DNA of 45,673 nucleotides from an uncultured Chlorobiaceae bacterium. GTDB lineage: Bacteria; Bacteroidota; Chlorobiia; Chlorobiales; Chlorobiaceae. The notes under the pieces were generated by a model. It worked only from the letters and a program-made list of their open reading frames with translations, searched no databases and was not told where the DNA came from. Each line of letters opens with the position of its first letter. The stretch's first letter is position 1. Both the position numbers and the translations under genes were made by a program. Where the stretch lies: NCBI GenBank assembly GCA_903994635.1, contig CAJEXQ010000016.1, forward strand, positions 1 through 45,673, given 5' to 3'. Positions 1 to 8,839 of the stretch are shown here, in pieces.

Positions 1-344
1 AAATTCGAAAGTTACCGAACAAGGATCCTATTTTACTGTGGCAAACTCGATATGGGTATAGCCTGATGGCGTATTTAAAAAAAGCGGTTTCACTAAAATA
101 TGCGGAGAACCTGTCGAACAGTACGCACTCCTTTGTAAAGGCGATGTTAAGAGTGATTTTAACGGCAGACGGGCGGCATCATAATCCCATCGCTGAAGAT
201 GCCGTGAGGCGGTTTAACATTTACCAATTCTTATTGGCCCGGCGCAAAGGCTATTTGAATCCGGTTAAAAAATCGTATAATTACGGCAGGTGCGCCTTTT
301 GGCTGCGCATATTATGTTGAACAGCACAATTTGACCATCACACC
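1..344. other. Unassigned left edge of the window
   Basis: I recognise no gene here. One frame is open from the first base to a TGA at 64-66. That stop overlaps an ATG at 66 that opens an 84-codon frame ending at 320, so the arrangement could be the end of one gene coupled to a small one. The 84-residue product is basic, has no signal peptide or motif I can name, and its start has no clear ribosome binding site. It may equally be non-coding debris beside the nuclease gene that follows. Confidence 0.3.
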
Positions 345-1259
345 ATGATGACGCAAGATCGCTACATCAACCCCTTCACCGACTTCGGCTTCAAAAAGAT
401 TTTCGGCTCGGAGGTGAATAAAGATCTTTTGATCGCTTTTCTGAACTCGTTGCTGCCTGATGATGCAGGTATTATTGCAGATCTCTCATTTATGCCCACA
501 GAACAAACAGGTCGCAGTGAATATGATCGACGCGCCATTTTTGACCTGCACTGCAAGAATAAGCATGGCGACACCTTTATTGTCGAGATGCAGCGTGCAA
601 AGCAGAACTATTTTAAAGATCGTTCGGTTTTTTACGCCTCGTTCCCCATTCAGCAGCAAGCCAAAAAAGGGACATGGGATTTTCGCCTGAAACCACTCTA
701 TATGGTTGGAATTCTTGACTTTATATTTGATGAGGATCAAGCATCGCGTGATGTTGTTCATCATGAAGTGAAGCTCCTGGATCGTTCAACAGGCCAGGTG
801 TTCTACAATAAGCTCACCTTCATTTACCTTGAATTGCCAAAGTTTCGCAAAAGTGTTGACGAACTGCTGACTGATTTTGATAAATGGTGCTATCTGCTTC
901 GCCACTTGCCGGAACTCACTGATCCTCCAAAACGACTGCAGGAAAAAGTATTCAGCAAAGTATTCGAAATAGCAGAGATAGCCAAATACTCACCTGCTGA
1001 AGCTGCTGCTTATGAGGATAGCCTCAAGATATATCGAGACTTGAAAAATGTCATTGATACAGCCTTCGATGAGGGCAAGGCCGAAGGCAAGGCTGAAGGC
1101 AAGGCTGAAGGGAAGGCAGAGGGCAAGGTTGAAGGAAAGGTGGAGGGTATTGAAGAGGGCAAGCTTCAGGTTGCCCAGAGGTTGGTAGAGATCGGGATGA
1201 GTACTGAACAAGCAGCAGAGATTGCAGGTGTGCCGATTGCCTTGCTGCAATCGTCCTAA
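345..1259 (+). CDS. Rpn family recombination-promoting nuclease / PD-(D/E)XK nuclease family transposase
   Basis: The 304-residue protein has the layout of the Rpn/YhgA-like PD-(D/E)XK family. The N-terminal block with INPFTDFGFKKIFG is followed by a core in which an acidic residue (IFDLHC, about 67) precedes IVEMQ (about 79-83). In this family the usual ExK is often ExQ. Members are DNA endonucleases linked to recombination and are usually accessory genes present in several copies; they are often labelled transposases although no transposition genes accompany them. The C-terminus carries a run of EGKA/EGKV tetrapeptides encoded by a 12-bp tandem repeat, then a short helical tail. Adjacent ATG codons stand at 345 and 348, neither with a clear ribosome binding site. 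The gene converges on the sulfhydrogenase-like pair. Confidence 0.85.
   Translation: MMTQDRYINPFTDFGFKKIFGSEVNKDLLIAFLNSLLPDDAGIIADLSFMPTEQTGRSEYDRRAIFDLHCKNKHGDTFIVEMQRAKQNYFKDRSVFYASFPIQQQAKKGTWDFRLKPLYMVGILDFIFDEDQASRDVVHHEVKLLDRSTGQVFYNKLTFIYLELPKFRKSVDELLTDFDKWCYLLRHLPELTDPPKRLQEKVFSKVFEIAEIAKYSPAEAAAYEDSLKIYRDLKNVIDTAFDEGKAEGKAEGKAEGKAEGKVEGKVEGIEEGKLQVAQRLVEIGMSTEQAAEIAGVPIALLQSS
1071..1166 (+). repeat. 12-bp in-frame tandem repeat encoding EGKA/EGKV
   Basis: Eight successive 12-bp units of the form GAR-GGN-AAG-GYN encode Glu-Gly-Lys-Ala/Val. The first six (1071-1142) are near identical. The seventh (EGIE) and eighth (EGKL) are degenerate. Because the unit is a multiple of three, copy-number change would lengthen or shorten the protein without breaking frame. 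Confidence 0.9.
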
Positions 1260-1260
1260 A

Positions 1261-1288
1261 CTTTGAACCTTGAACTTTGACCCTTGAA
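1261..1288. repeat. 14-bp direct repeat between convergent genes
   Basis: Two adjacent 14-bp units, CTTTGAACCTTGAA (1261-1274) and CTTTGACCCTTGAA (1275-1288), differ by one base. They begin directly after the nuclease stop codon and fill most of the gap before the convergent gamma-subunit gene. I see no hairpin that would make them a terminator. Confidence 0.8.
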
Positions 1289-1319
1289 CTCTCATCCCCG
1301 TCGTCATCCAAAACACTCC

Positions 1320-2237
1320 TTAAATCGCCTCCTTCAAATTCATCACCGACCAGTAATCGAAGACTGGCCCTTTAATACAGGTAAAGGTGGAGCCAACCAT
1401 GCAGCGGCAGCACTTGCCCATGCCGCAGTGCATTCTTCTCTCCAGAGAGACGAACATGTGGTTCATGGGTATCCCGAGCTTGTCGAGGTAGCCGCAGACA
1501 AACTTGAACATGATTGGTGGTCCGCAAACAATCGCGTAACTCTTTTTTACATCAACCGAAATATCATTGAAGAGATCGGTGATCATGCCGGTTTTTCCCC
1601 TCCACGAGGTATCACCATGCTCGACAATGGTGTGGAGGCGGATATGGTTGATCATCTCCCACTCCTCAAACTGATAGGTGAAGAGCAACTGTGAGGGTTC
1701 TTTTGCGCCGTAGAGCAGATTGACCTCCAGAAAGTGGTCGCGATGCTCGTTGATCCAGAAGAGCGGCGCACGCAACGGCGCAATCCCGAGTCCGCCAGCA
1801 ATCAGGAGGACGTTGTGCCCGGCCATCTCATCCATCGGGAACGACGACCCGAAAGGGCCTCGTATTGCGACGTGTGCACCCTCTTTAATGGTGAAGAGCG
1901 CAGAGGTGACATGGCCAACCTTGCGGATGCAAAGCTCCAGAAATTCATGGTTGCTGTTGGAGCTTGAAATCGAAATGGGCACGTCACCATAGCCAGGCAG
2001 TTCAAGCATGAGAAACTGGCCAGGCTTGAACCTGAAGAGTGCCCTCTCTTGCGGGTTAACGATGCGGAGCTGAAAGAGCTTCTCCTGTTCAGTGAGGCGG
2101 ACGATGTTGGTGATCCGGCACTTGAACCCCATATCAGTGTTCATCATTTCCGAACGGCGATTGAAATCCGGCACCGATGAAGCGAACTCCTCGCGGTTTA
2201 TGTTCTGGCGGGGGATGACGAAACGCATGTCAGGCAT
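1320..2237 (-). CDS. Sulfhydrogenase / anaerobic sulfite reductase gamma-type subunit (FAD/NAD(P)-binding, [2Fe-2S])
   Basis: The 305-residue protein belongs to the ferredoxin-NADP reductase-like family that includes the gamma subunit of cytosolic group 3b [NiFe] sulfhydrogenases (HydG/HyhG) and AsrB. It passes electrons between NAD(P)H and the iron-sulfur beta subunit. The FAD-binding stretch [15 protein letters not shown] lies near 70-84, the nucleotide-binding [13 protein letters not shown] near 144-156, and a C-terminal cysteine cluster (C261, C266, C269, C277) fits a [2Fe-2S] site. The start has a good ribosome binding site (AAGGAG five bases before ATG), although it overlaps the end of the beta gene by 40 bp, which suggests translational coupling. 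The catalytic subunit genes usually found downstream are absent; a convergent nuclease gene lies there instead. AsrB is the alternative name. Confidence 0.85.
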   Translation of the reverse strand: MPDMRFVIPRQNINREEFASSVPDFNRRSEMMNTDMGFKCRITNIVRLTEQEKLFQLRIVNPQERALFRFKPGQFLMLELPGYGDVPISISSSNSNHEFLELCIRKVGHVTSALFTIKEGAHVAIRGPFGSSFPMDEMAGHNVLLIAGGLGIAPLRAPLFWINEHRDHFLEVNLLYGAKEPSQLLFTYQFEEWEMINHIRLHTIVEHGDTSWRGKTGMITDLFNDISVDVKKSYAIVCGPPIMFKFVCGYLDKLGIPMNHMFVSLERRMHCGMGKCCRCMVGSTFTCIKGPVFDYWSVMNLKEAI

Positions 2238-3277
2238 GACTCCTTCTCCATTCTGAGGTCGTTGATAACATCTTTCGGGTTAATCCCTGCAAGGCAGGCT
2301 CTTCCGCACCGGTTGCAGCCAACGCAGATCTGCTGGTTGCCGTTTTCAGCAAAGCCCCGGTGCTGATGATAATAGCGGTACTTCAATCGGTCGCCGTTTT
2401 TTGGACGGAAATTGTGCCCGCCCGCTACCATTGCAAAATCGACAAGGTTGCAGGAGTAGAGCTTTTTCTCACGTGTAGAGCCCTTCAGATTGGTGTCAAA
2501 AGACTCTGTCACCGAGTAGCAGTAGCAGGAGGGGCAAACCATGGCGCAGGTACCGCAGTTGAGGCATTTATCCCCCCATTTTTCCCAGACAGGGGAATTA
2601 AATTCAATATCAAGAATACTCGGAAGGGCAGTAACGTCAATTTCAGTTTGAAAGCTGTTCTGGATGAGTTTTCGCCGCTCGGCCAGCATGCAGTTGTCTT
2701 CGTTAAGCGGATCACGGGTCTCAAACTCCTTGAGAAAGCTGAAGGCTTTTGATGAATTGATGGAGAGATAATAGTTGTCACCGATATCGGAGCAGAAGAG
2801 GTTGAAGCCGGTCGTTACCGTGTGGTGGCTCATCGATTTGCAGAAACAGTCGGGCAATGGCAGATGATCCATGCCTACCACAACGCTGTTTTTCCGTTTT
2901 GCCAGATAGTAAGGCGATGGAAAATGGCCGTTGAGCAGCACATCGTCCAGAATATTGAGGGCGCTGATGTCGCACGCTCTGAGTCCGACAAGCACCACAG
3001 GCTCTGCTTCGTAGCTTATCTTCTGCTCCCATTCGTCCTCGTGAAAGGTAAAGCGCGACAGCTCCTCACGGAAAGGGAGAAAGAAGTGTTTGGCTGATGA
3101 GGCCGTAGCGGTGTAGTCGAAGGCGATCTCCTCAACCGACTGTACTTGCTTGAACTGGTATATGGGATTTCCACGGCTGTCCATGTCAACCTGTTGTGGC
3201 CCAAAGGAGCTGTTACTCTTGACAAGCAGGTCAACGAATCTCCTGAACTCCTTTTTGGAAATGACTTTATAGATCAT
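2198..3277 (-). CDS. Sulfhydrogenase / anaerobic sulfite reductase beta-type subunit (two [4Fe-4S] clusters)
   Basis: The 359-residue protein matches the iron-sulfur beta subunit of group 3b sulfhydrogenases (HydB/HyhB) and AsrA. Two C-terminal ferredoxin motifs are visible. The first has C238, C241, C244 and C248 ([11 protein letters not shown]). The second has C318, C321, C324 and C328 ([11 protein letters not shown]) followed by the usual GINP. The N-terminal 230 residues, with [11 protein letters not shown] near 97-107, are typical of the family. Its role would be electron relay between the gamma flavoprotein and a catalytic module. It is followed by the overlapping gamma gene and preceded, after 116 bp, by a U32 peptidase-family gene on the same strand. 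Sequence alone does not separate HydB from AsrA. Confidence 0.85.
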   Translation of the reverse strand: MIYKVISKKEFRRFVDLLVKSNSSFGPQQVDMDSRGNPIYQFKQVQSVEEIAFDYTATASSAKHFFLPFREELSRFTFHEDEWEQKISYEAEPVVLVGLRACDISALNILDDVLLNGHFPSPYYLAKRKNSVVVGMDHLPLPDCFCKSMSHHTVTTGFNLFCSDIGDNYYLSINSSKAFSFLKEFETRDPLNEDNCMLAERRKLIQNSFQTEIDVTALPSILDIEFNSPVWEKWGDKCLNCGTCAMVCPSCYCYSVTESFDTNLKGSTREKKLYSCNLVDFAMVAGGHNFRPKNGDRLKYRYYHQHRGFAENGNQQICVGCNRCGRACLAGINPKDVINDLRMEKESCLTCVSSSPART

Positions 3278-3393
3278 TGCTCATGTTCCCGTGTGGGTAG
3301 TTGCAATAACAGTACACCTCGTCAACAAAGGTACACAAAAGCCTGCTGCAATAAAATTCATAACTATCATTCCGCACGAATCAAACAGCATGC

Positions 3394-4683
3394 TCATTTT
3401 CTCCTTTCCAGCAGATACACCTTGTCGTTTTTTCTCACTGCTGTGCATTTGATGGTGACATTGTCGCCCTTTACCGCATCTATATCCGGCAGGTCATTTG
3501 TGTAAAAAGTCTCTGCAATCACCGTAACCACACCCGTTTTAGGGCCCAGAATGGAGAGCTTCTCACCCCGTTTAAGGCCACGGGCGTAGATGAGCATCTC
3601 TGCCACACCTGCTTTTGGATAGTACTTTATAATCTCGCCAATATAGGTTTTTTTCTCCTGGGCCAGTGAGCCATACTCCCGTGTCCATGCTTCCAGAGGT
3701 TTGCCGAAATAAAACCCTGTCGAGAAGCCTCGGTTATAGACCTGTGCCAGCTCATGTTTGAGCGCTATGGCCAAGTTGCTGTATCTGCTTCTGAACTCCG
3801 GGTCAGTACGATGGACGGTACAGAGGTCGAGCGCACTGCGATATGCTGTGGTTGTTGCTTGAACATATTCAGGGCTGCGGCTCCTCCCCTCAATCTTGAA
3901 TCCGCTGATTCCTGCATCAATGAGCAGATCAAGGAATTCAACTGCGCAGAGATCTTTAGGGCTCATCACGTAATTGGTGCCAAGTTCAAGCTCCTCGCTC
4001 TCTTCCGGGTCAGTAATAATGTACTGCCGACGGCAAGGCTGGACACACTGCCCCCGGTTCGCCGAGCGCCCAAAAAGCTCCTGCGACATAAAGCAGCGCC
4101 CCGATACCGCGACGCACATTGCGCCATGCACAAAGCATTCAATACGCACATCAAGTCCATCGTTTCTGATTTTGCTGGTGATATGGCGCACCTGTTCAAG
4201 GGTAAGTTCCCGTGCCAGCACAATCATTTTTGCACCGAGGGTGGCATAGAACTTTACCGCACTGTAGTTGCTGACTGATGCCTGTGTCGAGATATGAAAA
4301 GGCATACTCGCTTTTCGGCAAGCCTCGATAACAGCTGTGTCCGAGCAGATCACTGCATCAATGCCCGCTGCTTTGGCTGCCATCACAGTCAGCATCATCA
4401 TCTTCAGCTCACCATCATAGACAATCGTATTCAGAGCCAGATAGGCTTTGGTGTTGTATACTGCACAGAGTGCTTTGATGTCGGGGAACTCTGCTGATGT
4501 GAAATTGCTGCTTCCGGCCCGCATGTTGTACCCCTCAGCGCCGAAATAGACTGCATCAGCGCCAGCCTTGAGTGCCGTAAGCAGGCAGGTCATATCGCCA
4601 GCGGGTGCGATAAGTTCAACGGCGGTTTCCCTTTTGCAGTCATCTTCTATAGTTGAGGTCAATCCCGCACTGGTTAAAGACAT
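3394..4683 (-). CDS. U32 peptidase family protein (TrhP/YegQ-like)
   Basis: The 429-residue protein opens with the family hallmark [26 protein letters not shown] (about 23-48). It contains the U32 signature [19 protein letters not shown] with its conserved cysteines, then [13 protein letters not shown]. Members of this family include the TrhP proteins, which with prephenate-derived chemistry make 5-hydroxyuridine in tRNA, and the rRNA-modifying RlhA; true protease activity is doubtful for most. The ATG has a good ribosome binding site (AAGGA about eight bases upstream). The length fits TrhP-like members rather than the longer RlhA type. It lies upstream of the hydrogenase-type pair on the same strand, with no obvious functional link. 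Confidence 0.85.
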   Translation of the reverse strand: MSLTSAGLTSTIEDDCKRETAVELIAPAGDMTCLLTALKAGADAVYFGAEGYNMRAGSSNFTSAEFPDIKALCAVYNTKAYLALNTIVYDGELKMMMLTVMAAKAAGIDAVICSDTAVIEACRKASMPFHISTQASVSNYSAVKFYATLGAKMIVLARELTLEQVRHITSKIRNDGLDVRIECFVHGAMCVAVSGRCFMSQELFGRSANRGQCVQPCRRQYIITDPEESEELELGTNYVMSPKDLCAVEFLDLLIDAGISGFKIEGRSRSPEYVQATTTAYRSALDLCTVHRTDPEFRSRYSNLAIALKHELAQVYNRGFSTGFYFGKPLEAWTREYGSLAQEKKTYIGEIIKYYPKAGVAEMLIYARGLKRGEKLSILGPKTGVVTVIAETFYTNDLPDIDAVKGDNVTIKCTAVRKNDKVYLLERRK

Positions 4684-4731
4684 CTGTGATTTCCTTTTTG
4701 GAGGTGTACTGACATTGAGCTGATAATGTAC

Positions 4732-5625
4732 TCAACAGGGAGGAGAAATCACGGATTGAGTTTGAAACCCCGCCGCCCCTGCACAGATAATTTTGCTTAA
4801 CTCAGAGCCGATAAGACGCAGATCCTCATCCAGAAAATGGGACGAATGCAGGCGAGCGCGTTTGACTTCAGTTACATCAAGTGTTGCATCCAGAAGATGC
4901 GGCTCAAAGAGAGGTGCTGCGCAGATCACAGTGCCCTCCGGGCCGGTAAGTGAGGAGTTGCCCCAGTAGGTGAAGCTGTCTTCGTTGCCCACCCGGTTGA
5001 CGCAGGCGACATAGCTGCTGAACAGAAACGAATAGGTTGACGCAATAGTCTGCCACTGCGTTACAATGGCGGGGTTGCCGCTGCCGGGCGACATGCGCAG
5101 GGGGCTCGACATAAGTACAAAGAGCAGTTTGGCACCCTGGTGAGCAAGCAGGTATGGCACCGAGACATGCCAAAAATCCTCACAGATTGCCACACCGATT
5201 CTGCCGAGCCGTTTTGAGGTGACTGCCTTGATTTGCTGACCAGCGGAAAAGTAGCGCAACTCTTCAAACATGCCGTAGGTTGGCAGGTAGATTTTGCGGT
5301 GGATGGTGCGGCTGGCTCCCTCCTCAAACATGAATGCTGAATTATAGACGCCATAGTCGTCGCTCAGTTCAATTCCACCGCAGATAATGCAGATCTTCCG
5401 GCTCAATTCACGCAGGGGATCAAGCCGTGCATCCTCAATGTGCATGGCAATATCCTGTGCGGCATCTTGCACATTGTAGCCAGTAAGCGAGAGCTCGGGG
5501 AAGGCGATGGCATCGGCGCCATCACGGATTGCCTCTTCCACAAGGGTGCAATGCTTGGCAAGATTCTCATCAAAATTGGCCAGAGTGCAATCAATCTGGG
5601 CTATTCGCAGTTTTGCGTTGAGCAT
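4732..5625 (-). CDS. Carbon-nitrogen hydrolase (nitrilase superfamily)
   Basis: The 297-residue protein shows the nitrilase Glu-Lys-Cys triad in order: Glu in FPELSLTGY, Lys in HRKIYLPTYGMFEE and Cys in VAICEDFWH. It resembles the glutaminase-like amidase domain of NAD synthetases and free-standing amidohydrolases. The substrate cannot be told from sequence. I chose the ATG at 5625, which precedes the first conserved residues (LRIAQIDC). An in-frame TTG at 5685 would add 20 residues that look unlike the family. The gene stands 48 bp upstream of the U32 gene on the same strand and diverges from the carbonic-anhydrase-like gene. Confidence 0.85.
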   Translation of the reverse strand: MLNAKLRIAQIDCTLANFDENLAKHCTLVEEAIRDGADAIAFPELSLTGYNVQDAAQDIAMHIEDARLDPLRELSRKICIICGGIELSDDYGVYNSAFMFEEGASRTIHRKIYLPTYGMFEELRYFSAGQQIKAVTSKRLGRIGVAICEDFWHVSVPYLLAHQGAKLLFVLMSSPLRMSPGSGNPAIVTQWQTIASTYSFLFSSYVACVNRVGNEDSFTYWGNSSLTGPEGTVICAAPLFEPHLLDATLDVTEVKRARLHSSHFLDEDLRLIGSELSKIICAGAAGFQTQSVISPPC

Positions 5626-5815
5626 TGTTCTGTCCGGTTTCGTGGTAAGGGTAGAAGAGATAGAAGGTAAGCGAAAGCAGGGCAAGAATCAACATCCCGA
5701 TTTTGTTTTTCGGCTTTCTCTGCTGATTGATTTGCATTTATTCCATTTTCTGTTGTTAATTGTTGCTCAGTTAAATCTCTCCAAATCGGCGAAGTAACTC
5801 TTATTATTGTTCAGT

Positions 5816-6343
5816 ATGGGAAAAGTGATGCCTTACAAGGGGATGTGGCCGCAGTTGCATGAAACAGTTTTTTTGACTGATGGTGCTTTTGTTATTGGCG
5901 ATGTTCATATTGGCGCCCATTCGAGCGTCTGGTTTAATGCCGTGGTGCGTGGTGATGTCTGTCCGATTCGCATCGGGGAGAAGACCAGTGTGCAGGATAA
6001 TGCCACTCTTCATGTTACCCACGACACCGGGCCGTTGAACATCGGAAACTGCGTGACCATAGGTCATGGCGCGGTGCTACATGCCTGTACGGTAAAAGAT
6101 TATGTTTTGATCGGGATGGGCGCAGTGCTGCTTGATGACTGCGTTATTGAGCCCTGGTCGATTGTTGCTGCCGGGTCACTGGTAAAGCAAGGTTTTACCG
6201 TCCCTTCAGGGATGCTTGTTGCCGGTGTTCCCGCAAAAGTGATGCGCCCGATAACCGATGCTGAGCGGCGCAACATTGAAGAATCGCCCGAAAATTATGT
6301 GCGCTACTCGCAAAACTATCGGGAAGATGAAAAACAGCCCTGA
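5816..6343 (+). CDS. Gamma carbonic anhydrase family protein (left-handed beta-helix)
   Basis: The 175-residue protein is built of hexapeptide repeats (for example IGDVHIGAHSSVWFNAVVRGD) that form a left-handed beta-helix. The three histidines expected to bind metal are present in HVTHD and GHGAVLHAC. Family members include active zinc or cobalt carbonic anhydrases and close relatives without proven activity, such as YrdA and PaaY, so hydration of CO2 is possible but not assured. I use ATG at 5816; a TTG at 5807 is also in frame. The C-terminal tail is short and helical. Confidence 0.85.
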   Translation: MGKVMPYKGMWPQLHETVFLTDGAFVIGDVHIGAHSSVWFNAVVRGDVCPIRIGEKTSVQDNATLHVTHDTGPLNIGNCVTIGHGAVLHACTVKDYVLIGMGAVLLDDCVIEPWSIVAAGSLVKQGFTVPSGMLVAGVPAKVMRPITDAERRNIEESPENYVRYSQNYREDEKQP

Positions 6344-6432
6344 CAAAAGCGGTCTTCTTCCCTGATTTACTTAAATTGAGTGGGAAGTTCCTGTTTTTTT
6401 TTCACTGTTCTATTTGTAACTCTTTTTCTCTC

Positions 6433-7626
6433 ATGATGCAAAACGATGTTGTTGTTGTTGGCGCTGGAATAAGCGGCCTGAGCCTTGCCTTTTATTGTGT
6501 ACAGGCGGGCTTGAAAACCACGCTGCTTGAAAAAAGTGATACGCTCGGAGGCTCTTTTGCCTCTCCCCAGTACAGCGCAAGCGGAAAAAAATTCTGGATT
6601 GAACTGGGAGCCCACACCTGTTACAGTTCCTATCAGAATCTGCTCGACATCGTTGAAGCTTGCGGGATAACAGATACCATCATTGCTCGCGAAAAGGTGC
6701 CCTTCACCCTGCTGGTGAATAACCATATCAAATCGATTGTTTCCCAGCTCAATATTGTCGAGCTGTTGCTCTCCAGCCCGAATATCTTCAAACTCAAGAA
6801 AGAGGGTGAAAGCGTCAAGTCTTATTACTCCAAAATTGTGGGAGAGAAGAACTACAATGAGGTTATCAGCCACTTTTTCAACGCAGTGCCGTCACAAAAA
6901 ACCGACGATTTTCCCGCTGAGATGATGTTCAAGAGCAGGCCTAAAAGAAAGGATGTGCTGAAAAACTATACCTTCAAGGGAGGATTGCAAAGTGTTGCCC
7001 GGGCTATTTCTGCAAAAAGCGGCTTGAACCTTTTTACCAGCCAGGCTGTCAACTCTGTGAAGTTTGAGAATGGTTTATATGAAATCAGGAGCGCTGGTGG
7101 CGGAGAGTATTCGGCCAAGACTCTTGTGATTGCCACGCCATCGTCAGTCGCCTCGAAACTGTTGATGGCGATCAATCCCGACATAGCCAGCCATCTTGCC
7201 CTGCTTAAAGCGGCTACGGTCGATTCTGTAGGGGTTATCGTTCGCAAGGATACCATTAAACTCAAGCCGGTCGCCGCCATTATTTCGCCAAACGATGAAT
7301 TTTATTCTATTGTTTCTCGCGATACGGTACTTGACGATAACTATCGCGGCTTTACTTTCCATTTCAAGCCTGGTCTGGATGACAAGACCAAAAGAAGCCG
7401 CATAACCGAGGTTCTTGGGGTGAGCTTTGCAAAGATCGAACACACTGTCTCAAAAATCAACACCGTCCCGTCACTGCGTATGGGCCATAATCAGTGGCTT
7501 GAAAAAACTGATTCACTGCTGAAGGGAAAAAAGAACCTGCTGTTGACTGGCAACTATTTTGGCGGCATGGCTATTGAAGATTGCGTGAGTCGATCAAAAA
7601 GCGAATTTGGGCGATTGAGGGGGTAG
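6433..7626 (+). CDS. FAD-dependent amine-oxidase-family protein, protoporphyrinogen-oxidase-like
   Basis: The protein of about 397 residues begins with a dinucleotide-binding fold (VVVVGAGISGLSLAFY, then E of LLEKSDTLGGSF). It ends with a second FAD contact, LLLTGNYFGGMAIEDCVSRS, the arrangement of HemY/HemG-type protoporphyrinogen IX oxidase and other flavin amine oxidases. In a chlorosome-bearing phototroph a role in the common heme and bacteriochlorophyll pathway is attractive, but the sequence also fits carotenoid or other porphyrin oxidoreductases. The tandem ATG codons at 6433 and 6436 stand just before the Rossmann motif; upstream in-frame codons look non-coding. It follows the carbonic-anhydrase-like gene and precedes mscS by 40 bp. 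Confidence 0.7.
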   Translation: MMQNDVVVVGAGISGLSLAFYCVQAGLKTTLLEKSDTLGGSFASPQYSASGKKFWIELGAHTCYSSYQNLLDIVEACGITDTIIAREKVPFTLLVNNHIKSIVSQLNIVELLLSSPNIFKLKKEGESVKSYYSKIVGEKNYNEVISHFFNAVPSQKTDDFPAEMMFKSRPKRKDVLKNYTFKGGLQSVARAISAKSGLNLFTSQAVNSVKFENGLYEIRSAGGGEYSAKTLVIATPSSVASKLLMAINPDIASHLALLKAATVDSVGVIVRKDTIKLKPVAAIISPNDEFYSIVSRDTVLDDNYRGFTFHFKPGLDDKTKRSRITEVLGVSFAKIEHTVSKINTVPSLRMGHNQWLEKTDSLLKGKKNLLLTGNYFGGMAIEDCVSRSKSEFGRLRG

Positions 7627-7666
7627 AGGCTACCGGAAACCCGGTCAAGTACCAATGGGAGATACG

Positions 7667-8710
7667 ATGAATTTATGGAATTTGCTTCAGGCAGGGTACC
7701 TGATCCCGTTGCTCATTCTCTTGTTTGTCCTGCTGTTCTATTTTGGGGCAAATTCCCTCTTCAGCAAGCTCATTTCGATTGTCCGTTCAGCGATCAGGGG
7801 GGTTACAGTTCCCTTGGAGCTTATGGTCATGCCATTCAGGTTGCTGGTCTCACTTATTGGCCTGGCGGTGCTTGTTTATTACCTCCCGGCATCCCCCGAT
7901 ACAAGGGAGCTGCTTGATCACACCCTTCTCATTATTACCATTTTTGGCATATCGTGGTTTTTCATGCGGCTGCTTGTGGTGCTGGAGCAGTTTGTTTTGC
8001 AACACTATGCCGCAAAAGTTCGTGAGAACGAAGCGGCAAGAAAAATTGCCACTCACGTCAATCTTCTTCGCAAGATTTTGAACGCGCTGTTTGTGCTTTT
8101 TGCCATTGCTGGTGTGCTTATGACCTTTGATACGGTTCGCCAGGTCGGGTTGAGTATTCTTGCCTCAGCTGGCATTGTCAGTGTAATGTTCGGTTTTGCC
8201 GCCCAGAAAAGTCTTACTACGCTCATCGCTGGTATTCAGATCGCCATCACCCAGCCGATCAGCATTGACGATGAGGTGGTTGTTGAAAACGAAAAGGGGA
8301 GAATTGAGGAAATCACACTAACCTACGTGGTGGTACAACTTTGGGATCAGCGCCGCATGATTGTGCCGATTACCTGGTTTATTGACCGTCCGTTCCAGAA
8401 CTGGAGCCGCACCTCACCGGAGCTTCTTGGCACAGTTTTTCTCTCCATTGACTATGCTATTCCGGCGGAAATGCTTCGTCAGGAGTTGGGACGGATAGTC
8501 GCTTCAACGCCACTCTGGGACAAGCGGGTGGCCAAAATGCAGGTGACCAATGCCACAGAAAAGTCGGTCGAAATACGGGCGCTTGTCAGTGCGGCCAATT
8601 CTGCGGATCTCTGGGAGCTTCGCTGTTTTGTCCGTGAACAGCTTATTGAGTATCTCCGGGCCAATTTCCCCCGCGAATTGCCGAAAATTGCTCCGTATGA
8701 GCCCGCTTGA
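7667..8710 (+). CDS. Mechanosensitive ion channel, MscS family
   Basis: The 347-residue protein has several N-terminal membrane segments (about 8-25, 50-70, 80-105), then the pore-lining region VGLSILASAGIVSVMFGFAAQKSLTTLIAGIQI with the small-residue pattern of MscS TM3. A beta-domain follows (ISIDDEVVVENEKGRIEEITLTYVVV), then a cytoplasmic alpha/beta domain. It should open under membrane tension and release solutes during hypo-osmotic shock. The ATG at 7667 is preferred because GGGAGA precedes it by a suitable distance; an ATG at 7655 is in frame. A strong terminator lies about 65 bp downstream. Confidence 0.9.
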   Translation: MNLWNLLQAGYLIPLLILLFVLLFYFGANSLFSKLISIVRSAIRGVTVPLELMVMPFRLLVSLIGLAVLVYYLPASPDTRELLDHTLLIITIFGISWFFMRLLVVLEQFVLQHYAAKVRENEAARKIATHVNLLRKILNALFVLFAIAGVLMTFDTVRQVGLSILASAGIVSVMFGFAAQKSLTTLIAGIQIAITQPISIDDEVVVENEKGRIEEITLTYVVVQLWDQRRMIVPITWFIDRPFQNWSRTSPELLGTVFLSIDYAIPAEMLRQELGRIVASTPLWDKRVAKMQVTNATEKSVEIRALVSAANSADLWELRCFVREQLIEYLRANFPRELPKIAPYEPA

Positions 8711-8776
8711 AAAAATTTATAATTAATTTCAGGCGCTTGAGGTGAATGCGATGAATGTTTCCCCCTGTCATGAACG

Positions 8777-8809
8777 AAAACGGTTTTCAGATCATCAAAA
8801 ACCGTTTTT
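8777..8809. terminator. Bidirectional intrinsic terminator between mscS and the histidine kinase
   Basis: Perfect 11-bp arms AAAACGGTTTT (8777-8787) and AAAACCGTTTT (8798-8808) are separated by ten bases. A T-run closes the plus-strand side. It lies between converging genes and can serve both. Confidence 0.8.
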
Positions 8810-8839
8810 GTGCCTGTCGTATTGTGCCCTGAGGCATCA

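Noticed and set aside
1071..1166. CRISPR-like repetition in the nuclease gene
   Set aside because: The units are contiguous 12-bp in-frame codons with no spacers.
345..1259. Complete insertion sequence around the nuclease/transposase-like gene
   Set aside because: No terminal inverted repeats or target duplication seen; the family is nuclease-like and its transposase label is historical.
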